From: JAFAGX01 sp035623255
GTDB taxonomy: Bacteria > Acidobacteriota > Terriglobia > Terriglobales > Acidobacteriaceae
Length of the DNA stretch: 64,000 nt
Direction of reading: 5' to 3'
Assembly (NCBI GenBank): GCA_035623255.1
Contig: DASPTU010000039.1
Coordinates: 4,183-68,182, forward strand
Shown: piece by piece, positions 58,557 through 64,000 of the stretch
Layout of the letters: every line of letters starts with the position of its first letter
How positions within the stretch are numbered: position 1 is the stretch's first letter
The notes under the pieces: generated by a model
What the model saw: only the letters and a program-made list of their open reading frames with translations
The model's database searches: none
What the model was told of the DNA's origin: nothing
Translations under genes and position numbers: made by a program

Positions 58557-61500
58557 ATGAGCCGTAAATACAAGACGATGGACGGCAACGAGGCCGTCGC
58601 GTACGTGGCATATCGGATAAACGAGGTGATTGCGATTTACCCCATCACCCCGTCCTCACCTATGGGCGAGTGGGCCGATCAGTGGGCCTCCGAAGGGTTG
58701 CCAAATGCTTGGGGAACGGTCCCACATGTAATCGAGATGCAAAGCGAAGGGGGCGCTGCAGGCGCGGTTCATGGCGCTTTGCAGACCGGGGCGCTGGCCA
58801 CGACGTTCACGGCGTCCCAAGGTTTGCTTCTGATGATCCCGAATATGAACAAGATTGCTGGTGAACTTACAGCCACCGCCTTTCATGTTTCGGCCCGGAC
58901 TCTGGCAACCCATGCCCTCTCGATTTTTGGCGATCACAGCGACGTCATGTCATGCCGCACTACGGGCTGGGCCATGCTTTGTTCGAACTCAGTCCAGGAA
59001 GCCATGGATTTTGCCCTGATTGCGCATGCAGCATCGCTCGAAACGCGTATTCCTTTCCTGCATTTCTTCGATGGGTTTCGTACTTCTCATGAAGTCAACA
59101 AAATCGACGTGCTCAGCGACGATGCGATTCGCTCACTGATCGATATGGACCGCGTAATCGAGCACAGGCAGCGTGCGCTGTCCCCCGACCATCCTGTTTT
59201 GCGCGGCACCGCACAAAATCCTGATGTGTTCTTCCAGATCCGCGAGACTGCGAATCCTTACTATGCCGCCGCGCCAGAAAAAGTTCAGGCTGTCATGGAC
59301 CAATTCGGGGCGACGACCGGCCGTTCTTATCATTTGTTTGACTATGTGGGTGCTCCCGATGCGGAACGGGTGATCGTGCTGATGGGTTCGGGCGCGGAAG
59401 TCGCGCACGAGGCAGTCGAATACCTGATCGCCCGCGGCGAAAAAGTAGGACTCGTTAAAGTCCGTTTGTTCCGGCCATTTTCCATCAAACATTTCCTCGG
59501 CTGTTTGCCAGCCACCGTCAAAAAGATTGCCGTTCTGGATCGCACCAAGGAATCCGGTGCGATTGGCGAGCCGTTGTACCTGGATGTCGTGACGGCCCTC
59601 AGTGAGGGTACAAGTGACGGTTTTGCCAGCCTCAAGGGCGTCAAAACGATCATCGGAGGACGATATGGGTTGTCCTCAAAAGAATTTACTCCGGCGATGA
59701 TCAAAGCTGTCTTCGACAACCTCAGCCCGCAACAGCCCAAAGAGCGTTTCACCATCGGCATCAACGACGATGTCAGCCACACGAGCTTGCCATACGACGC
59801 CGAGTTCTCAACCGAACCAGATAACGTCGTTCGCGCGCTGTTCTACGGACTCGGCGCTGACGGCACCGTTGGCGCGAATAAGAACTCGATCAAAATCATC
59901 GGCGAAAACACCGAGAATCACGCGCAAGGTTACTTCGTTTACGACTCCAAGAAGTCGGGCGCAATGACAGTCTCGCACCTGCGCTTCGGGCCGCAACCCA
60001 TCCGTTCCAGTTATCTGGTTACGAAGGCCAATTTTGTCGCCTGCCACCAGTGGATTTTTCTCGAGCGCTATGACATGCTGAGCGCCCTCACTCCCGGAGG
60101 TACGTTCCTTCTCAACAGTCCTTTTGGCCCCGATGAGGTCTGGGACCACCTGCCTCGCGCAGTCCAACAACAACTCATCGCTAAGAAGGCCCGATTCTTC
60201 GTAATCGACGCGTACCAGGTGGCGCGCGACACCGGCATGGGCAGCCGCATGAACACGATTCTGCAGGTCTGCTTTTTTGCCATCTCGGCAGTCCTGCCGC
60301 GCGACCAGGCCATCGAGGCCATCCGGAAGTCCGTCCGCGACACCTACGGCCGCAAGGGTGAAGACATCGTTCAAAGGAACATGAAGGCGGTAGATGAAAC
60401 TCTGGCTCATCTGTTCGAAGTCAAGGTTCCAGCGGCGGCCACGAGCACCATTGAGATACCACCGCCGTTTTCGGCTGAAGCCCCGAAGTTTGAGAAGGAT
60501 GTCCTCGGCGTAATCTACGCCGGGCGCGGCGACGAACTGCCAGTTAGCGCTTTCTCCGCCGATGGCACATTTCCCACCGGCACCGCGAAATGGGAGAAGC
60601 GAAATATCGCGCTCGAAATTCCCGTTTGGGACGAGAAAATCTGCATTCAGTGCGGTAAGTGCGCCATGGTGTGCCCGCACGCTGTCATTCGTATTAAGGT
60701 TTACGACGCCAAAGAGCTGGCGCACGCTCCCGCCACTTTCAAATCTACGGCGGCCCGAGACAAAGAGTGGCAAGGGATGAAATACAGCATTCAAGTCGCG
60801 CCGGAAGACTGCACGGGTTGCGCCATTTGCGTGGATATTTGCCCGGTAAAGAACAAAGCCGAAACCCGTCTCAAGGCGCTCAACATGGCGGCTCAACCCC
60901 CATTGCGAGCGCCGGAGCGCGAGAACTGGGAGTTTTTCTTGAAGATTCCCGAGCTTGACCGGCGAAAGATCAAGGTCGCCAACATACGCCAGCAACAGAT
61001 TCAAGAACCGCTTTTCGAATTCTCCGGGGCGTGCTCCGGATGCGGCGAGACCCCATATCTCAAACTGCTGTCCCAACTGTTTGGTGATCGGGCGGTGATC
61101 GCAAACGCGACTGGCTGTTCCTCGATCTACGGTGGCAATCTTCCGACCACGCCATGGACAACGAACGCGGAAGGCCGCGGGCCAGCATGGTCGAACTCGT
61201 TGTTTGAAGACAATGCGGAGTTCGGCTTAGGCTTCCGGCTCTCGATTGACAAGCAGGCGGAATTCGCGCGCGAATTACTACAGCGGCTTGCCAGCTCAGT
61301 CAGTGAAGATCTCGTCACGGCTCTGCTGACCTCGCCACAGAAAGATGAGGCGGACATCTTCGAGCAGCGCCAGCGTGTGGACATTCTCAAAGAGCGCCTC
61401 GCCAGAATTCAGTCACCCGAAGCGAAGCAACTGCTCGCCCTGGCCGACATGCTGGTAAAGAAGAGTGTATGGATTGTTGGTGGCGACGGCTGGGCTTACG

Positions 61501-62141
61501 ACATCGGTTATGGTGGCCTGGACCATGTGATTGCCAGCGGACGCAATGTCAACCTGCTGGTGCTGGATACGGAAGTTTATTCCAATACCGGCGGCCAGGC
61601 GTCTAAGGCGACCCCGCGTGGGGCAGTGGCGAAATTTGCTGCTGGCGGAAAGCCTGGCCCGAAAAAAGATCTTGGCTTAATGGCCATGAGCTACGGCAAC
61701 GTTTACGTAGCCAGCGTGGCTATGGGCGCAAAAGACGAACACACGCTCAAAGCCTTCCTGGAAGCCGAGGCATATGACGGTCCCAGTCTGATCATTGCCT
61801 ACTCACACTGCATTGCCCATGGCATCGATATGACCCGCGGAATGCAAGATCAAAAAGTCGCCGTCGACTCAGGTGAATGGCTGCTGTACCGCTATAACCC
61901 GGAGCGCGAGCCGCAAGGCGAGAATCCCTTGATCCTCGACTCCCGGGCCCCCGCGAAAAAAGTGCAGGACTTCTTGTCGATGGAAACGCGTTTCAAGATG
62001 CTCACCAAGAGCAAGCCGGAAGATGCGAAGCGGTTGTGGGCCGAAGCGCAGAAAGATGCACAAGCTCGCTATCGCCTGTACGAGTACTTATCGCAACAAA
62101 AATTCGGCAAAGAGCCGGAGCCGGCCAAAGCAGGGAACTGA
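58557..62141 (+). CDS. nifJ: pyruvate:ferredoxin (flavodoxin) oxidoreductase
   Basis: A TPP and Fe-S enzyme that oxidises pyruvate to acetyl-CoA with ferredoxin, in reduced or anaerobic conditions. 1194 residues, the normal one-chain length. The pyruvate domain starts YPITPSSPMGEWADQW at residues ~25-40. The two 4Fe-4S units are CIQCGKCAMVCPHAV near ~696 and CTGCAICVDICPVK near ~752. The TPP region begins with SGACSGCGETPYLKLL near ~824 and continues ATGCSSIYGGNLPTTPW, VWIVGGDGWAYDIGYGGLDH. A CRP-like dyad lies upstream, and the DHOD-like gene follows. Confidence 0.96.
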   Translation: MSRKYKTMDGNEAVAYVAYRINEVIAIYPITPSSPMGEWADQWASEGLPNAWGTVPHVIEMQSEGGAAGAVHGALQTGALATTFTASQGLLLMIPNMNKIAGELTATAFHVSARTLATHALSIFGDHSDVMSCRTTGWAMLCSNSVQEAMDFALIAHAASLETRIPFLHFFDGFRTSHEVNKIDVLSDDAIRSLIDMDRVIEHRQRALSPDHPVLRGTAQNPDVFFQIRETANPYYAAAPEKVQAVMDQFGATTGRSYHLFDYVGAPDAERVIVLMGSGAEVAHEAVEYLIARGEKVGLVKVRLFRPFSIKHFLGCLPATVKKIAVLDRTKESGAIGEPLYLDVVTALSEGTSDGFASLKGVKTIIGGRYGLSSKEFTPAMIKAVFDNLSPQQPKERFTIGINDDVSHTSLPYDAEFSTEPDNVVRALFYGLGADGTVGANKNSIKIIGENTENHAQGYFVYDSKKSGAMTVSHLRFGPQPIRSSYLVTKANFVACHQWIFLERYDMLSALTPGGTFLLNSPFGPDEVWDHLPRAVQQQLIAKKARFFVIDAYQVARDTGMGSRMNTILQVCFFAISAVLPRDQAIEAIRKSVRDTYGRKGEDIVQRNMKAVDETLAHLFEVKVPAAATSTIEIPPPFSAEAPKFEKDVLGVIYAGRGDELPVSAFSADGTFPTGTAKWEKRNIALEIPVWDEKICIQCGKCAMVCPHAVIRIKVYDAKELAHAPATFKSTAARDKEWQGMKYSIQVAPEDCTGCAICVDICPVKNKAETRLKALNMAAQPPLRAPERENWEFFLKIPELDRRKIKVANIRQQQIQEPLFEFSGACSGCGETPYLKLLSQLFGDRAVIANATGCSSIYGGNLPTTPWTTNAEGRGPAWSNSLFEDNAEFGLGFRLSIDKQAEFARELLQRLASSVSEDLVTALLTSPQKDEADIFEQRQRVDILKERLARIQSPEAKQLLALADMLVKKSVWIVGGDGWAYDIGYGGLDHVIASGRNVNLLVLDTEVYSNTGGQASKATPRGAVAKFAAGGKPGPKKDLGLMAMSYGNVYVASVAMGAKDEHTLKAFLEAEAYDGPSLIIAYSHCIAHGIDMTRGMQDQKVAVDSGEWLLYRYNPEREPQGENPLILDSRAPAKKVQDFLSMETRFKMLTKSKPEDAKRLWAEAQKDAQARYRLYEYLSQQKFGKEPEPAKAGN

Positions 62142-62190
62142 CTAATTCGGGCCCGCTCCAGTGGTTTCATTAGGCGTGTGGAGGGCAGAG

Positions 62191-63231
62191 ATGATTGACT
62201 TGGGCACAACTTATCTGGGACTGAAGCTGCGGACGCCGCTGGTGCCCTCCGCTTCCCCGCTCTCGCAAGAGCTCGACAGCATACGCCGTCTCGAAGACTC
62301 TGGAGCGTCGGCCATCGTGCTCGGGTCTCTGTTCGAGGAGCAACTCCGGCAGGAAAGCCTCGAACTCGAGCATCGACTTGCCGAGCACACGGACAGCTTT
62401 GCTGAGGCACTCAGCTACCTGCCAGAACCTAACGAGTTCAAAATTGGCCCGGAGGGCTATCTCAATCACATCCGCAAGGCAAAGCGAGCCGTGGCCGTGC
62501 CCATCATCGCCAGTTTGAACGGCGCAACTTTTGGCGGTTGGACCGCATACGCAAAGGAACTGGAGCAGGCGGGCGCTGACGCCATCGAGTGCAACATTTA
62601 CGCCATCCCCAGCAACCCTGACCTACTCGCCGCAGAGATCGAGAAGGACTACATTGAGATCGTGAAAGCCGTGAAGTCCGCCGTAAGCATTCCTGTCGCC
62701 GTAAAGCTCAGCCCCTTTTTCACGAACATGGCGAATATGGCCAAGCGGTTCGACGATGTGGGAGCAAACGCGCTGGTTTTGTTTAACCGCTTCTATCAGC
62801 CCGATATCGACCTGGAGGAACTGGAAATCCAGCCCAATGTTTTGCTGAGCACGCCGCAAGCCTTACGGCTGCCGCTTACCTGGATTGGAATTCTTTACGG
62901 GCATTTGCGGGCGAATCTCGCCGCAACCAGCGGCGTTCACGGACCCGAAGACGTAATCAAGCTGCTCATGGTCGGAGCTGATGTGACCATGCTGTGCTCT
63001 ACGCTGCTGCGCAACGGCATCAGCCATCTGCGCTATATCGAGGAAGGATTGGTCCGCTGGATGGAAAAACATGAGTACGAATCGGTACAGCAGATGAAGG
63101 GCAGCATGAGCCAGTTGCGCTGTCCCGATCCCTCGGCGTTCGAGCGTGCGCAGTACATGAAAGCCGTCAAGGGCGTGCAGCACGTCTCGGTTACCAGCAG
63201 AGAGGCGTGGCGAATCCTCACTGGGGACTAG
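62191..63231 (+). CDS. dihydroorotate dehydrogenase-like protein
   Basis: A 346-residue TIM-barrel flavoenzyme-like protein. MIDLGTTYLGLKLRTPLVPS at its N-terminus, ELEQAGADAIECNIYAI, PVAVKLSPFFTNM, FNRFYQPDIDLEEL and GADVTMLCSTLLRNG match the class of DHOD-like proteins that follow PFOR genes. The start ATG 62191 has GGAGGGCAGAG upstream. It lies ~50 bp after nifJ and is likely co-transcribed. The true substrate is not known; pyrimidine synthesis is not implied. Confidence 0.9.
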   Translation: MIDLGTTYLGLKLRTPLVPSASPLSQELDSIRRLEDSGASAIVLGSLFEEQLRQESLELEHRLAEHTDSFAEALSYLPEPNEFKIGPEGYLNHIRKAKRAVAVPIIASLNGATFGGWTAYAKELEQAGADAIECNIYAIPSNPDLLAAEIEKDYIEIVKAVKSAVSIPVAVKLSPFFTNMANMAKRFDDVGANALVLFNRFYQPDIDLEELEIQPNVLLSTPQALRLPLTWIGILYGHLRANLAATSGVHGPEDVIKLLMVGADVTMLCSTLLRNGISHLRYIEEGLVRWMEKHEYESVQQMKGSMSQLRCPDPSAFERAQYMKAVKGVQHVSVTSREAWRILTGD

Positions 63232-63253
63232 AGCTGTCGCAGGCGGCCGACTC

Positions 63254-64000
63254 CTATTGCAGTTTTGCGTACTCGGTTTTGGCTTCTTTTAAAGGAAGTA
63301 AATCAGGGTCGGCATCTTTCCACATCGCGAAAAGGTCCTGGTAGGCAGTGCGCGCGTCCGCAGTGTCGTGCTGCGCCGCCAGGGCACGAGCAAGGCCGAG
63401 TTGCGCGAGGGGATAATGAAACGAGAACGGCTGCTGCCAGCGGCGGATTAAGTATTTGCGGAACTCTTGAACGGCATTCGCTGGCTCGCCGCTGGCAAGG
63501 TAAGCTTCTCCCAGCAAAACGTGCATAGCTAAATACTGGCCATCATCATAGGGTTGAGCAACGGCAAGCGTTTGAACGGCGGCTGCGGCTTTGCCACGAC
63601 GCAACTGCAATCGAGCTTCAACTGCCGGAGCAAGGACGTTCTGGATGAACGTATCTTCCGGCCTTGCGCGCCGCGCTTCCGCGATCAGCGATTCTGCTTT
63701 TTGATCTTGACCGACCGCTGCATAGATATCCGCCGTTCGCGCTACGAAGGACGGGTCACGCGACAATGCCAGCGCTGCGTCAAGCTGGTCTGCGACCTTG
63801 GGAGAATACCCAAATGCAGCTTCTGTTTCCGCTTCATCCATCAAGTGGTCTGCAGCCACATCTGCAATGCCCAGGCTCTTGGCGCGCTCGACCGCCTTCG
63901 CCTGTCGCTCCCGCTCGTGGGTTAACTGACCGAGTGCCGCAGCGTGCGAGGCCTCGAGTTCCAGCACCCGCATTTCGCCTTCCGGGCTGGCCTTTGCCGA
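63254..64000 (-). CDS. C-terminal TPR part of a protein, probably a Ser/Thr kinase, cut by the window edge
   Basis: The frame runs open to the right edge, so the N-terminus is outside. The visible ~248 residues are helical TPR-like repeats (SKVADQLD-type, AYAAVGQDQKAESLIAEARR-type, LLGEAYLASGEPANAVQEFRKYL) ending WKDADPDLLPLKEAKTEYAKL. That end is the usual C-terminus of acidobacterial Ser/Thr kinase-TPR proteins, so the missing part may contain a kinase domain; this is an inference. Confidence 0.7.
   Translation of the reverse strand, partial: SAKASPEGEMRVLELEASHAAALGQLTHERERQAKAVERAKSLGIADVAADHLMDEAETEAAFGYSPKVADQLDAALALSRDPSFVARTADIYAAVGQDQKAESLIAEARRARPEDTFIQNVLAPAVEARLQLRRGKAAAAVQTLAVAQPYDDGQYLAMHVLLGEAYLASGEPANAVQEFRKYLIRRWQQPFSFHYPLAQLGLARALAAQHDTADARTAYQDLFAMWKDADPDLLPLKEAKTEYAKLQ

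Noticed and set aside
59808..61076. A 422-codon frame on the minus strand opposite PFOR
   Set aside because: It is the antisense of a strongly recognisable enzyme and shows no family motifs.
1..64000. tRNA, rRNA and CRISPR features
   Set aside because: No T-loop pattern in a non-coding place, no rRNA-like sequence and no regularly spaced direct repeats were found by eye; an automated scan could still find one.

Overview
The window looks like chromosomal DNA of an Acidobacteriota bacterium, probably Terriglobia/Koribacter-like. This is inferred from the mix of gene families and not from a marker gene: an Oar-type TonB-dependent receptor with an N-terminal carboxypeptidase-regulatory domain, a VWFA-related secreted protein, a DUF1844 protein, NtrC-type two-component systems, an Ig-repeat lipoprotein, and a C-terminal TPR block typical of acidobacterial Ser/Thr kinases. 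No rRNA or tRNA gene, CRISPR array or complete mobile element was seen.

Layout. 1-5.1 kb: membrane proteins, enolase, a DUF2059 protein, a DinB-fold protein and phosphoglycerate mutase. 5.1-11.7 kb: two NtrC/histidine-kinase systems read away from each other across a 400-bp spacer with dyads, plus a degenerate receiver/HisKA-like protein. 11.7-16.3 kb: a secreted M28 peptidase and a tightly overlapping radical SAM-PqqD-HprK-like-S26 cassette that looks like a peptide-maturation system without a visible precursor. 16.4-20.4 kb: an assimilatory sulfite/APS reduction and siroheme operon (sir-precorrin-2 dehydrogenase-SUMT-cysH).

The operon is preceded by what I consider the best discovery here. 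A 31-codon polycysteine leader peptide is read from a nearly leaderless sigma70-type promoter. It is followed by a terminator and by two mutually exclusive pairings, 1:2 and 2:3, that form a complete trp-style cysteine attenuator.

20.5-24.3 kb: a candidate structured RNA, an IS1-type transposase remnant, a PiT phosphate transporter with a Pho-box-like repeat, and a beta-decarboxylating dehydrogenase. 24.4-37.7 kb: housekeeping and transport genes (YgfZ, DUF1844, PhnP-like MBL, RibF, MFS, EamA, OsmC, a CDF with three C-terminal units, a PpiC-type chaperone, an epimerase, FtsK). 38-49.7 kb: a cell-surface region (VWA protein, Ig lipoprotein, Oar receptor, DUF5666 protein), a PfkB kinase, a TPR protein and an NfeD protease. 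49.7-57.6 kb: an accessory region with a frameshifted DDAH-like gene, a truncated uracil-DNA glycosylase, paralogous small zinc-ribbon proteins, a ferredoxin, a NarL-type regulator and a four-gene cluster of small unknown proteins. 57.7-64 kb: an ECF sigma factor, pyruvate:ferredoxin oxidoreductase with a DHOD-like partner, and a partial TPR protein.

PFOR and the ferredoxin both have GTGA-N6-TCAC dyads upstream, so they may share CRP/FNR-family control. All family assignments come from reading the translated sequence; no database search was run.
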